Source of the DNA: Endocalyx cinctus
Lineage: Eukaryota > Ascomycota > Sordariomycetes > Amphisphaeriales > Apiosporaceae
DNA length: 64,000 nt
Reading direction: 5' to 3'
Assembly: GCA_001600455.1 (NCBI GenBank)
Contig: BCKC01000001.1
Span: 1,886,441-1,950,440, forward strand
This document shows positions 32,397 to 45,500 of the stretch, in pieces. The translations under genes were made by a program, and so were the position numbers. The notes under the pieces are model-generated. The model worked only from the letters and a program-made list of their open reading frames with translations. It did no database searches and was not told where the DNA came from. How positions within the stretch are numbered: the first letter of the stretch is position 1; each line of letters opens with the position of its first letter.

Positions 32397-34417
32397 TCAA
32401 CGCCAGAGGTCCCTCGAGCCCTTCCTCGCGCCGGCACTACTGCTGGGTCTTGGCCAAAGATCTTCACCCCGACTACCGCCGAGGCTGCTTGTGCTGATCT
32501 TCCTGCCGTGAGCGCCGCCCGGGCCAGAATCTCCGCCGGGTACCGAGAGAAAGCCGCCGTTGCCGTTGCCCATCATTACGCTCACCCTGGCGCCGGGGCC
32601 GGCGTGCCAGCCCGCTCCCGCGTCCGTGAGGCCGTAGCTGCTCAGGGGGCGGCCGCTCGCCGTGCTACCGCTGCGGCCGTGACGACCCCTGCGACCTCCC
32701 GAGGCGCCGTAGGCGTCGAAAGGGTCCATCCTAATGCTACCCCAGTCTAGGTCATCCTCGCCTTTGGTGAAGATCTCGAGAGTTTGATTAAGCGAAAGCA
32801 TTCCAGGTCCGCTAGGGCCGCCGGTAAATGCCGACGCGAACGGGTTGTTCGAGCTGAATCGGGGCGTTGGATTATTAAAGCCGCCCGAGTTTGGTGGCGA
32901 GAGACCACCGCCTCCCATGTTAAACATTGTTGCGCTGCTTGAACTGCTCGGACGCTGGGGGTTGCTACCGAAACCTGGGGCGGGCGGGGGGAGGCCGAGT
33001 AGTAGATCCGGGAAGTTCTGGTCGCGAACGTAGAGCTCCGTAAGACGCGGTAAGCCGCCGGCAAACAGCGACGACGCCAAGTAGTTATAATATCCCGCGG
33101 TAATGCTGGCGTACGGCGAAGTAGAAGGCGACGCGGTAATTTCGTATCGCAACGTTTGTAGAGACCAATTGGTGAGGGGTGGTATGGGAATGTGCGATGG
33201 AAAAGTGGCGTCTACCTGCTCGATCACAGACATTGCTGTGATGCGCGACGCATTTGCTAGGACGTTATGGAGATCAGGCGGGTGAATTCCCGTGTTGGTA
33301 AGAGAGAGCACCTCGAGACTCTGTTGCACGTCGGGCCTCGAGAGGTACGAGATTAAACCCTCAGAAGTGAGACGCGGGGTGTCGTTCAAGACAAATTCTC
33401 TCAGAGCCGGAAAGGCCGGAAGTACGTCGTTATATCTGAACATATCGTCGTCGAGCATTTTGCAATCGGAAATCTTGAGGGCGCGAAGATTCTGCAATAC
33501 AGCCAAGACCTGTCGCAAAGTAGGGGGATCCATGTTAATTCTTCCCAGCTCGAGAACCTCTAGGTTCGTCCAAACGTTACCCCGCGCCAGAGCTTCCAAG
33601 CTACGCTCGCTTCCGCCGTTATACGTCATCTTCCTAAGATTGGGACAACGGGCCTGAACTTCGAGCTTGAGAGTGTGATAGGCGGGATCGTCGACAAAGA
33701 GACCTTCGGGCAAGTCGACGTAGTGCAAGTTGGGGAGGACGGCGATGGTGCGGGCAAGCATCGGCGTGCTAGATTCTCGAAGCATATAGGGAGTCTTGAA
33801 ATACTGCACGGTTTTGCCCAAACGCGTGGGATCGTCTCGCAAAGTACGACACAATAAATGTAAACGAGCGGTAGCCGTGTCCTCGGGCACGCCGTTGCGA
33901 TCGAAGCGGCTGCGGCGCTTTCGTCTCTCGGATAGGTCGATCTCGCGCTCACAGTAATGTACGGAATCAATGCGAATGCTGTGGTACCTGAAAAAGATTT
34001 AATTGTTAGCTATGCATATGCAGCACGTGTCTGGAAACAAAAAAAAAAAAAGATTCAAACTTACATTAATTTGACGGCCGATTTTCTCCAAAGTTTGCAC
34101 ACTTTACCGGCATGGGCTATGTCGCGTAGGTCGCAGAGCATGCACGCGTCCGCTATAGCGCTGTTCTCGCACGTCTCGTAGCTTTCATCGCCGGTATGAG
34201 GACAGACAAAGGTGAAGACCCTCTCGAGTATGGCTGAAGGGAGTTCTAGCCACGGGGCAAAGACGACGCCTCCTTCGGCAATTGGGTTGTAATAATCATT
34301 TTGGTTACGATTATAAAGTCTGTATTTATCCCTTTCATAGTCATCCTGGGTGTAACCGTGAGATTTCTCTGGTTTCTTGCTACGTCGAAAGAATTTCAGA
34401 GCCTTGAATTTCTTCAT
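32397..34417 (-). CDS. F-box / leucine-rich-repeat-like protein
   Basis: Exons 34417-34065 and 33987-32397 (77 bp intron, phase 2); 647 residues. Seen: a basic head (MKKFKALKFFRRSKKPEKS), an F-box-like region around residues 55-120 (WLELPSAILERVFTFV...GKVCKLWRKSAVKLMYHSI), then repeating LRR-like units, for example NLRALKISDCKML, and SLEVLSLTNTGI, to about residue 400. A disordered Ser/Gly/Pro tail follows. F-box proteins join substrates to SCF ubiquitin ligases; the LRR part would pick the substrate. The degree of match to the F-box is moderate. The second exon's codon-rich frame was anchored by the frame across the junction (SAVKLM-YHSIRI). Confidence 0.85.
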
Positions 34418-36881
34418 GGTGGAGAATAAGGTAGGGTGGGGAGGGGACTATTGCCGAGGATGCGAATGCCGAAACTGAAATGAGGTGATCATTAAGTTGA
34501 GAAAAAGTATATATAAAAGGGAAAGAGAAGTAAAGAGGTGAAAAATAGGAAAATAAGAAGTTAAGGGAGAGGGAGGGAGAGAGACAAGGGAGAAAAAGGG
34601 TTTGACTATATAAGTAAATATAGAAGGAGGAGAAAGAAAAAAGACGGGTACACAAACAAAGTAATTTGCGAGTTTGTCACGTCAGTTACTTTACTGAATA
34701 ACTACGTAGCAATAGGTACTAAGTAACTACCTAATTACTTTAAGTAGGTACTTAGGTAGTGGGGGGAGGGGTGTATACGAGGTTGATCAATAGAATATAG
34801 AGAGGAGAGAAGGGGGGGGAAAGAAGTGAAGCTTTGTTTTGACCAGCCTTCCTTTGTTCAAATTAAGAGGTTAATAGAAAATGGAAAAGAGAGAGAGAGA
34901 GAGAGATACTTAGTAATTGTCATTATTATATGCCTACCTAGTAACCTAGTATTCAGTAGTAAAGTAAATGAAAGGTGAATGGTGAATTGAGTAAAGGATC
35001 GGATTAATTTTATTACTGATATGTCAGGATGATGGATTCAAATTTCAAGGTGATCTGCGTCGTAGGAAGAACCTACCAGGTCTACCTCACCAGCTCACCT
35101 ACCCCTCGATTTAATGAGACATAATTACTTACTGGGTTTTACTGATCGTTGTAAGGCCAATGAAAATAGCTGGACGTTGCCTGGTTTATATTGACTTCTT
35201 TTTCGTACAAATTAGGGATAGCGCATTTGCTACTTTTATTTAGGCTCACTTCAGTCACTGATCAGGCAAGCATGCAGGGCATGCAGGGCATGCTGAGCGG
35301 CTGTATTTACTATTTACGCATAATTACTTGTAAATAAGTTGTACGAGGAAAACCGACTTTAAGGGAAAACGGTAAAGTCTACAGTTTAATAAGCATAACT
35401 TATTATAAGCCGATTCTTGATATAATAGGTATCTATATATAGTATTGAACTCCTAGCGAACCCAGGCTACCCGGTCGCTTCCTGACCTCACTGCGCTGTC
35501 GAGTTATATTTTATACCTACCGCTTCGAACTTATCCGACGAGTTAGTTCAAATTATCCAGCTGTTTGAGTGATTACAATAAACTCTATGTAAGGCTTAAG
35601 AGGTAAAGAACCGTTTAGCCTGGTGGCAGCGACTCCTCGGGAGGCTTGCCCTTCTGACGGCTACACCCTCCCAACCCCGAAAGTTTATTATGTAATTCAT
35701 CAGAAGATTGTCGGACCGGTACTGTAAGCCTTTAATATTGTACATATACGGTATTGCAGTTGGTGATGATTGATTCTTCTATCTAGTATATTTTCTGAAA
35801 ACACTAAAAAGAAACTATCTATAATTTACATGATATGATGTCACTCAGACCTGACATCGGTTACGTCAGAACTTCTGAGGCATTCTGATATGTTAATGAC
35901 ATATCACTTATAACTTTTAAACCTTTTGTCTTATATATAACTACTTACCTAGGCAGATGGGAGCGTCCATACTAAGTTAGCATTTCGACAACTTATCTGT
36001 CCGACCTTCCAGTAATGCTACAGCTAGGGATTTCGGCACTGCTAACAGAAGCCTCTAGCACGCCGGAGCAACAAATTGTCCAGTATGTACCTTTGTCATT
36101 GGTAAGATGGGCTTCTGATAACTGATAACCGACCAATGAAAATGAGTTTTTGGGACGCTCTAACCAAATTTGAGCCGTAACCGCTTGGAAGATTGTAATT
36201 TTGAGGTTCCATTCTATCGGGTCAATAAACCATTTCTGATAGGGTAATGGGGGTTAAGAGTCCCAGCCCAGCGCAGCCCACTGCACTTTTCCCCTTCGTC
36301 TTATCTTCTTGGTATACGGTCTTGGTAGCCCAGGGAAAATTGATTTGCTGGCTTGAAATACAGTTGGTTTAATTCTGATTCTCCGGCAAGCCCACCTACT
36401 TCTAGTAGAGGTGATGGATCAAACCAATAGACGATGTTCTACCGCCTACCTGCTCCAACAGGTCACCGTCACGCCCTGTATTGATGAACTTTTCCCCACG
36501 TTCTTTTCCACTTAGATACTTGGGCTGGCTAGTGGGCGCTATTACAGACCAGTTACCCGCAACTAAAAGACTGATCTTGAACCTTGATACTAATCCTGAG
36601 GCGGTAAAAAGTAACTGTCTGATCGTGTAGTTCTGCAATTGGTAGGCCCATTCCACAACACGGCCATCCTGTTTATGGTATTGCGATTCCTTACCTCAGA
36701 TGAAATTAGTGTTGGCCTAAATCGCCCGAATCTATAGGAAACAAGGTGATCTCAACAGTCCTCGTGCGACAAGGGCTGGGTCATTACATGCAAGCTACTT
36801 CTTAAGTATTCTTACGATAGGTATACCGAGGCTTAGAATATGAGATTGAATCTCCGTCGAGGAGCACGCTGTTCCGTCTGG
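34418..36881. other. 2.5 kb AT-rich spacer
   Basis: No convincing gene. It holds gtacct/aggtac palindrome clusters (34690-34760), a GA run at 34886-34906, and three copies of gcatgcagg-like units (35270-35296). A minus-strand frame at 36402-36656 has no recognisable content. Low gene density and AT bias suggest degenerate sequence, possibly affected by repeat-induced point mutation, but this is not measured. Confidence 0.5.
35269..35294. repeat. Short tandem repeat (gcatgcagg type)
   Basis: Three near-identical units of about 10 bp in tandem around GCATGC palindromes. Could be a minor minisatellite or a binding-site cluster; no function claimed. Confidence 0.5.
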
Positions 36882-37325
36882 CTAAACCTCTGAAGGGAGC
36901 GGGACCTGAGTATCCTGTGGTTCTTCCGTGAACCATTCATCCGCGAGCAGCTCTTCCGCCGTCGGCCTGTCGCGAGAATTTAGTTTCATGATTTTTAAGA
37001 TAAATTCTTTCTCTGCGAGAAGAACCTCCCGCGGCGTTATCCTAATAGATGGCTTTGCGGGTGGCTCTTGGATCTCATCAATTAGGGGGCGAAGGAAAGC
37101 GGTTTGTGACTGGTAACGCTTAAAAACGTTAGCTTCGTTCTGTAAACGCCAGTGACCCCGAATGCTCTTAATAATGCACTTCTCGTTACTCTGGCTGTCT
37201 GGGTACTATCCGATTAAACAATTTAGCCAAGGTTGCTTATAAACGCGAATAGGAAAAAAAAAACCCTTACCTGGTCTGCCTGGCAAGGTATACGGCAGCT
37301 TCGTCGGCCGCCCTATGTAGTTCCT
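36882..37325 (-). pseudogene. Core-deleted protein kinase relic
   Basis: Two exons, 37325-37271 and 37198-36882, flanking a 72 bp intron with good splice signals. Exon 2 reads through without a stop for 104 codons. The product has the start of a fungal kinase (IIKSIRGHWRLQNEANVF with the ATP-anchoring Lys, then YQSQTAFLRPLIDEI) and jumps, in frame, at about EPPAKPSI/RITPRE to the end of the C-lobe (EKEFILKIMKLNSRDRPTAEE). Everything between, including the HRD loop and the DFG motif, is missing. The first exon opens just after a stop codon and has no ATG, so the true start is lost or lies further upstream. Likely a decayed gene from an amplified kinase family, now unable to phosphorylate. Confidence 0.75.
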
Positions 37326-38384
37326 TTATGACGGTTTAGGAGGAAAATAGCCCCGATAAAACGGCATTAAAGATGAATGGTCGGTTATTGTGTATTACGC
37401 ATATATTCTAGGTTAATAGCTTATAGTGGTGGTTAGTACTGCTGGTAGCGCCAGTTGCTGTTAGTTGGTAGTTACTATTGGGAAAGGTTTATATCAAAAA
37501 CAACAAATAACCTTTCCCCAAGTTAAAATCAGCGTATATAAAATATATTTATTTGAGAGATAGCTAGAAATATAGTATTAATTACTATGTATAGGAGAGT
37601 AACTAGAGTAACGGTTATTATAAATTAACAAGCTTGGTAAAAAAAGCGAAATAAGTACCTGATCGTATAACTCTGGCTAAGGTTCATGCTTAGAATCTGG
37701 TTTAAAACGGCGTGGCTCAGGTATATATAGGAAAGGAATGAAATCTATCTACTATATACATAATACATTTTACATATGATAGCAATTCAGCGCCTCATAA
37801 CTAACCCAGCTTGGTACTTACCTCGTAGCTACATATATTATTATCTATTAAGTAACAGGTAAGTAATGCAGTACTAAATCTTTGCGATCGTACTTATGAC
37901 AGAAGTAGTCATGATATATACGTAGTAAGTTATAATAATAAGTAAAAACAGACATGCATGATTACTCCGTGTATTGATGCAATCTGGGACTACCTCATTT
38001 GTTACCTCCAAGAAGGAAAGAAAGAAAGATATATAAGTAAAGAAGAAAAAAAGTAGAGTTATATAACGTATGTATGCATCTGGGTGAAGAATAGTTGAGA
38101 TATGGAATAAGGGGAAAAAGTCTAGAAGACTTAGTGAGAGAGGGGGATGATAAAATGAAATAAACAACCCAAACCCCTCCAAAACTTTACCGACTGCCAG
38201 CGAATGCGTCACCCTGCTATGCAATTTCGAAAATCATGTAATAACCGTCCTTCTGAGTATGATCTTGTCCAACCCGGCTAAGAGCTTTCGTAAGATTCCA
38301 CTAATGTGCGTGAACTAGGTAAAAAATATCACTTTTCCCATCCTCCTAACGCTTCCTGTTCGTAGACCGAACCTCGACCAATTC
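37326..38384. other. Intergenic, AT-rich, no gene seen
   Basis: AT-rich, with the 3' UTR of glycogen synthase (minus) at its right end and kinase-relic upstream sequence at its left. A frame at 37874-38224 on the minus strand is Phe/Leu/Ser-rich and not coding-like. Confidence 0.5.
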
Positions 38385-40776
38385 CTAATTTCCGTTCAGT
38401 TGTATATTATCGAGCGGGGATGCCGGTCCAGAGAAGTTCGCCTTTTTTGTTCGAAGCGTCAGAGGGAACGGGTACTCGTCCGGATCTTCTTCCTCACTGT
38501 ATCATCGTGTTAGTCAACTCCCAACTCCCCTCTCTAGCCTAAACCATCCGATTCGACTACTTACGGTAATTTCCAAGCCACGTAATCTTCCGTCGTGAGA
38601 CCCTCACGTCCTTCTTGAAGACTGGCAAAATCTCCGGGCGTCATCATCCCGGCACGATCTCTAGGCGAGCCAGGAACTGAGAAAGGTCGCGAGATCTTCT
38701 GCTCTACTCCGGGGATAAAGTCTTCTTCTTCCTCGCCCGAGAACGACCCGGGATAAGCTCGTCGGAGAGCCAGCTGCCTCGCCTTGACGTATTCCATTCC
38801 CATCCTCTTCCAGTCCAGAAGGTCACTAAGCCGCTCTGTACGATTCCTTTGGTTGATACGTTGCCGTCTGCTCTTCTGGCAGAAGTCAAACATGTGCGAA
38901 GTCAGTTGGTTGACGGAGTCATCGACGCCCTTTGAACGACGATCGACGATGTAGATACCGTAGTCACTAGAATTCTCGATCAGTTCCTCCATATAGCAAC
39001 CAAAACCCGAAAGATTGGTGGTGATGCTGGGAACGCCCATAACCGTGCACTCGGCCGGCGTATAACCCCAAGGTTCGTAGTAGGACGGGAATACACCCAT
39101 GTTTGTTCCACGGACAAAGTCATCGTAATCAAGCGGCAAAATCGGGTTAGAAGAGTTGAGAAATTCGGGATGGAAGACAACTTTCACACGGTCGGTGGGG
39201 TGGTTGAAGAGCTGAACTCGACGAATCTGGTTGAGGATCGGGTCGTCGTGGTCGTTAATCATGTTGTGGGTGACGATAGGCGGTAGACTGGAACGTTTCA
39301 TAGCAAACAAGCGACGTCGGAGAATAACTCGGTCTGCGCTGGTGATGAGCTCCTTCTCATCCGGCAAGGGGTCACCGTCGTGCCACTTGAGTGATCGCTC
39401 AAATATCCGTCGACCAATACCACGCTCGATCACGTCAACCGTGTCTCGCAGAGATTTGATAACCGCTTGTCCCTTCAGGGCCTCCACCGTGAGCGAAGTC
39501 GTCTGAGCGGGCATAATAATGAAAGCAACAACCGTTGTCTTGCTTCCGGCAGACTTCAAACGGTGATTGAGTCGAGCCAGCGATTCGATAAACATGTCTA
39601 CACCCTTATTCCGGAACTCGTAGCGACCCGAAGTGAAGAAATAAAGGGTATCCTCCGGATGAAAGTCGTAATGGCCGTAGAAGTGGCCTCGAACAAAGTC
39701 GTGAATCTTCTCCTTGGACTGCTGGTGCAGGTTCTGGAATTCGTGCATAGCAGAGAATTTTGTTACGTTGAGGCCATTGGGGAGAACACCGTCAGGCTTG
39801 CGCTTCAGCAGATGCTCACTCTCGAAGGCGGTGATGTGAGAGACGGTAGTAAAAACGTCGCAAGCGTGGGCCGCGGCGCGTTCGATACAGTAACGGTGAT
39901 AAATACCACGCTTTCCGGCTTCGGCATCAACGTCGAACCACTGCAAGTTGTTGTAGAAGTCGACCGATCCAGCGCACAGGTACCGACCGAGCAGAGTTGC
40001 ATGGGTAGTAAAAACCGTGGTTACATCGATACGGCGCTTTTTGGCAAGAGGCAGGGCTACGCCGGCAAGCCACTCGTGGAAATGAGCAATGACAGCCTTT
40101 TCCTTCTCATGGCAGACAAACTAGACACGAAGGTCAGTAAATATTGGGGTGAAATGAAGCGATTGTACCACCAACCTCGCCTAGAAACCAAGCAACCAAA
40201 TATCCAAATACGATTGCCTCATTTGTCTCGTCATCACCAGGAGGGGAGGGAATTCCGGCAACGTTCCATAGATCAGCTTTCCACTCATCCATATACTTGT
40301 ACGCCGTCTTCGTATCGATCAAAAGTACTCGGGGTGCGCCTTCTATCAACCATCGTCCGTACAGTATGCCAATACCACGGTTTTTCATGGCATCGATACT
40401 TTGGACGAGCGCAGGAGTGTCAGGTTCGAGAGCTTCGACCTCGACGGCGGCCTAAACGTAGATGATTAGAATCATGGCTGTTTATTTCAGCAGGTAGTAG
40501 AATGGAGGGTAAACCTACAGACTGATGGTTGAGAGGACCAATGAGGGTGTAGCGATCGCCATATTCGGCGGTAGTGACAGGTGCTTTAGATTTGATGACG
40601 GAGTAGATACCACCAACTTCAAGATTCCATATTAGTAGATGATATTTTACAGCAGTGAGATAGAGAGAAGAAAGGAGCTCTTAGTAATTACCTCGATGGG
40701 CGACTTCGGTGGCTACCTCGAAAAGGATATGATTTTTGACCTCACGAGGAGCTCGTTCCCCGTTTTCCGAAGCCAT
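38385..40776 (-). CDS. GSY1: Glycogen synthase (GT3 family)
   Basis: Five exons: 40776-40692, 40616-40519, 40451-40176, 40120-38565 and 38496-38385; 708 residues, matching fungal Gsy length. Makes glycogen by adding glucose from UDP-glucose in alpha-1,4 linkage; cytosolic. Seen: [20 protein letters not shown] at the start; [21 protein letters not shown]; and the C-terminal GT3 block [18 protein letters not shown] with the catalytic Glu residues and the following SGFG. The last exon and end of the previous one carry a Ser/Pro-rich tail ([12 protein letters not shown]), the usual site of inhibitory phosphorylation. A first exon of only 85 bp. Confidence 0.97.
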
Positions 40777-42520
40777 TGTGATGAGAGGAGTGGACGCTGG
40801 GGAAGATTAGCGATTATATGATCTCTTCCTCACTAAAGCGACCGTTTTCAAGAAAACTAGAAGCTTTGTTGATAGCTTGCCTACCTGTTTAAAGTGGGAG
40901 GGGTGAAAGTAGAAAGCAAACTGATTCACGTATGTTGAGCTTCAACCTCAATATGCATCAATTGAATAACTTTTCGATGCTAATACAAATTGAAGGATAG
41001 CTAGAAAAAAAAAGAAGAGATAAAAAGAGAAAGTTTAGGAAGAGAGGAGAGCTGAGGAAGCTGAGAGAAGAGAAAGACCTCGAGATCACAAGAAAGGTGG
41101 AGTTGAGTTTCGTAAGTGACCGCGGGTAGGTAAGGATAGGTAAAATGGATAGGTAAACCTTGTACGTACTGGTAGTTTCGTATACTAAAGTAGTAGTACT
41201 CTCCAAACCCTGCCGAATTTACTTCGCTAGAAAATATTTTAGGAGGAGAGAGAGTAGCTTGAAGAGAGGGGAGGGGGGAGAAAACAAGCATGGGCTCACA
41301 AGTAGAAAAGATGAACTAAAACATAAGAGGTACATGACATTATGTTGGTTGGCTGGTTGAGTAGATACTGTAAATTAATTCAGTACTGAGTAGTATCTAT
41401 GTACAAGTATATCCATTCTATGTATCCATATATGTATACCTACACGTAGGTACTACATAAAATCATAAAATACATACATAGAATGCATGCAGGTTAATTG
41501 ATACTGTATCGTGATAAATAAAAAACGGCGTTCAAAAGTTACGTCAATGTGCAGAAGTAACAGTATTTTTTATTACACTGTATCTGTTGCTATATCAACC
41601 TCTTCAAATTCCCTCTTATAACAAAAAGCACATATATCAATCGTCGATTTGTCCATGATAACCGATCCCGGAAGCAAATTTTATTTTATTGTATTGTATT
41701 TTGATTTTTGATTTTAATTTTTTTTTTTTTTTTTTTAATACGAGTGCTATATATTATCACATTTTTATTGACCGTAACCGAATTTGTTATCTATGTTTCT
41801 CTTCTTACTTTTAATCTGTTGTAAATGAAACGGTAATAGATGTCTGTATGTCCAGAATAGTATAGGTACTTAAGTAGATATCGGTGATTAAACATATCGA
41901 TACTGAAATTCACGGTACAGTTTAGATATACTGTACGTCATTATATGGGAAATGCTGAAGAGAAAGATGGGAAACCAAAAAAAAAAAAAAACTTAACAGT
42001 ATACAGAGCGGGTATCTTTTTCACTTCCCCGCAATGTATCCACGCTTTGGAGACAAAATATCTGGAGTTTAGAGAGGTCATCCCACTCTCGGTCCACAAT
42101 CTCCATGTTAATCATCTGTTTCGCGGCGTCGGCTCGAGATTCCACGAGAGATTATTGCACGATTGATTAATCATAATGACGAAATTTACGCGCTAACCGT
42201 GCCACACCAAAATTCGTTCAATTCATCAGCAAAGTCACCAGCAAAGTCATCAGTATTCAACAAAGAAAATAAATAATATTTATATACGACTAGATAAAAA
42301 CATCTATGCTACACGAAATTGCATGCAGCCAGGGTATTCCAAAGAATCGTACTGGATAATCATTGCTCTATAAGAAAAATTCCATCCGCCAAGTGATCAA
42401 TGATCAATCATCTAGTATATTTTGTACACGGTACAGTACAAATGTAACGCCACTTACGCCCAAGTCCATGCACGTGCTGCAACCTTTTCTTCCTTTTTTT
42501 TTTTATCTTCAAGTTTATCT
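40777..42520. other. 1.7 kb intergenic, glycogen synthase promoter
   Basis: No gene supported. The first 500 bases are purine-rich on the plus strand (CT-rich promoter of glycogen synthase on the minus strand). It carries a T run at 41718-41736. A 73-codon ATG frame at 41945-42166 with a Lys run is unconvincing. Confidence 0.55.
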
Positions 42521-45500
42521 TTATATACCCTGAACCTTTCTATAAGACGGCGGCTTGACTGCTCTCCTAATCAATTTTACAGCGTACGGGGGAATCAAGG
42601 AAATCGCTGCGATGGCTAGTACACGCCAGAAGAAGCCCCTACCAATATTTGTTAGATCAAGAAACAAGAGAGAAGAAGAGCGACCTGTAAACTGAGATTA
42701 AACATCAACTTACAATGTGATGATGAAACTAAGATCAAAGTAACCGCCGAGGAACGGTATCGATCCAACGTAGAGGAGAAATGTTCCGACAATAGAGATA
42801 ATCATGACCGGATGCCACGTCGTAATCTCCATGGCCACCATGAGCAATTCGTTGAATAACAGGACAGTGTAGCTGACTGCCACCATTCGCGGTCCATCTA
42901 CTTCGGTTAAGATCTGCGACAGACCTTGGATAATGCCGCCTTGGTAGATCGATACGAATACCCATACGAAAAACGTCCGATAAGACAGAGACCGACCCAA
43001 TGTAAGTTCCTTGTACAGTTCCGGATAGAGGTTCGCCAGGTTCTCGTCTACATCCTTGTCGAGTACCAGAGATATCACTGGCGCCGCCGTATAGATGGTG
43101 GCGTACCCAACCATCAGCCAATCCTAAGCAAAAAAAAAAACGTCAGTATATAATCAACAGATACATACATATCATCATCTACTAGATCAGGAATGGGAAC
43201 ACCATACCTTGTAGAGACCTTCTGGCTCAAACTTAATCGCGATGCTGTACATTGTCTGGCAAACGGCGATGATAAGACCACGGTGAATAACGAACTGCGC
43301 TAACTTTGCGCTTCGTTTATAACTGTTTCGCCCATGCCAGACCAGAAGCTTGGTGAGGTAGCAGAACTGCTCGATAGAGAAATCTGCTGCCAGACTAGCC
43401 TGTCGTCCTTCCTTACCCACGATACCAACTCCCACGTCTGCGGCCTGGATCATGGATACATCGTTTCCTCCGTCGCCAATACAGCAGACTCGTTTTTTAG
43501 TGAAGTCTTTAATTAACGTCGCTATATCGGCTTTCTGCGTAGGCGAACATCGACAAGCGACCACGGTGGGTAACCTTACCGCAACCGAGATAAATTCAAC
43601 TCGGAAGTGCGTCAAAAACAGCGTCAGGCTCTCTCCGTCTATCAGGAGACACGAATCCGTTTTATTTCTCAAGAAGTCGAGGTGATCTTGAGCATTGTCT
43701 TTTCCCTTTAGTTTGGTGATCGTATAGATATATTGGCCTCGGGCTACCAGTTTGGAGCTCACAGCCACGCACCTAGCCGTCTCAACTTTGTCGCCCGTTA
43801 ACATCCAGATCTTGATACCTGCGTTTCGCAATAACTCCAACGAAGGCTTGACGTCCCGTTGTAACTTATCTTCAACACCGGTTACGCCGAGGAGTTCTAG
43901 ATCGCACTCGAGATATTGGCCCACGACACGTTGCATGCCGGCGTCGCGACTACTGATGGCTAACGAGGCCTCCTTGTAGCTGTTTGAAAATTCTCGATAT
44001 TGTTCTGGAGATAACTTCTTGCGACCGACAACTAGGGTCCTGAGTCCTTCTCTTGCCATATTTGCTGTCTCCTCATCCAACCAGTCGTTTGCGGCCACGA
44101 TAGACCCCATCACTGTATCGGCACCTTTCTGGTAGAACCAAATTTCTCCATCGTTCAAGTCAGTAGGAAGTGTATTTTCGTGGTGTTGAAATTGAACGAC
44201 AATACCCATTCGCTTCCCATCTGAAGTGAATGGAAACACCTCCAAGATTCGCACCTGTACGGCTATCTTTCCGGTTCCCGTAGACTCAAGACTCATGCTT
44301 TTCCTATCTCTATACACGAGGCGTAGGCCGACCGACTCTGTCCATCGCACTATCGCAATCTCGTCGGGGGAAGAAGCTTGATATGAAGTGATCACCTCCC
44401 CATTTACTTCCTCGGTGGTAGGTGTAACGTTATGACAAAGGGCAAGTGCCAACACCACATCCCGAACGCGGGATCCGATCTCTCGCCGAGTACGGGTTGC
44501 CGTTACCCCAGCGGTTGTATTATATGTCGATGAAGGGGTTACCAGCACGCCATCGTTCTGAGTTCCGACGAAACCATGCTTCACGTAGGCCGCCACTTCG
44601 TCCATGGCATCATTGGCATATGATACCGTGCCGACGTGGATTTTTTTCATCTCCATCTCGTTTTGCGTGAGGGTGCCAGTTTTATCGCTTAGTAGATATT
44701 CGATACGGCCTAAGTCCTCCGGAATCGTACTGGTACGCACCAGCGTGCCTGCTATACCTGAATCGCGCTGAATAAACCAGGAGTAGACACTCTTACCTAG
44801 ATCCAGGTTCACTCGCAGACTAATTGGGACAATGGTAGAGAACAAGACTAGAAAACGCATGATCTTAACGTACCATACGTTTCCCTCCGTGTTACTAAAT
44901 CCCTCTAATGCGACCAGGATAATGGAGAGGGCGAGCGTCAAGGCACATAATATTTTAGTTAAAGAGTTGATTTCGTATTCCAAAAGGCCCGTCTTGGACC
45001 TCGAGGCAGAAGTCGACAAGGCTGATCTGGTCTGCGGACCCGTGTACAAAATAACGGCCAATGTGGTGGCTTGCGAGGCGATTATAGTGTTGGCCCAGGC
45101 TGTATTGTCAATAGACAAGGGGGCAGTAGTGTTACTGGCTTGCTCTCCCGGTCCATCTTCGTTTAGTCGAGAGCCCAAAGCGCCGTGCGTCGCTGATGCG
45201 AGTTCAATCGTACCGATAAACTCATTGACCTTTTTATCCGGTTTTCCACCAATAACTCTGACATGAACGAAGTCTTCAACGGGTAGGGATTGCGTTACCG
45301 CCGAAGCAAGCCTAAGCTTCCAGTCGGTTTCTCCGTCCAGTTGATCAGTTCTGATGAACGTTTCCCCGGACGAATTAGGCTCGGCCGTCGCTGAGCCACC
45401 AGATTCAACTTGCTTCCCTTTTTGAGACGCCAGATCATCCTGGCTCTCATTATCGTCAAGCGACTCAAGAAGTAGTGGTTCTGGTTCCGTGTGCGTCTCA

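Noticed and set aside
39467..40465. 332-codon plus-strand frame
   Set aside because: Lies entirely opposite glycogen synthase exons; its codon pattern mirrors the real gene.
41945..42166. 73-codon ATG frame with a lysine run
   Set aside because: Isolated in a spacer, contains a poly-A tract, and has no recognisable content.
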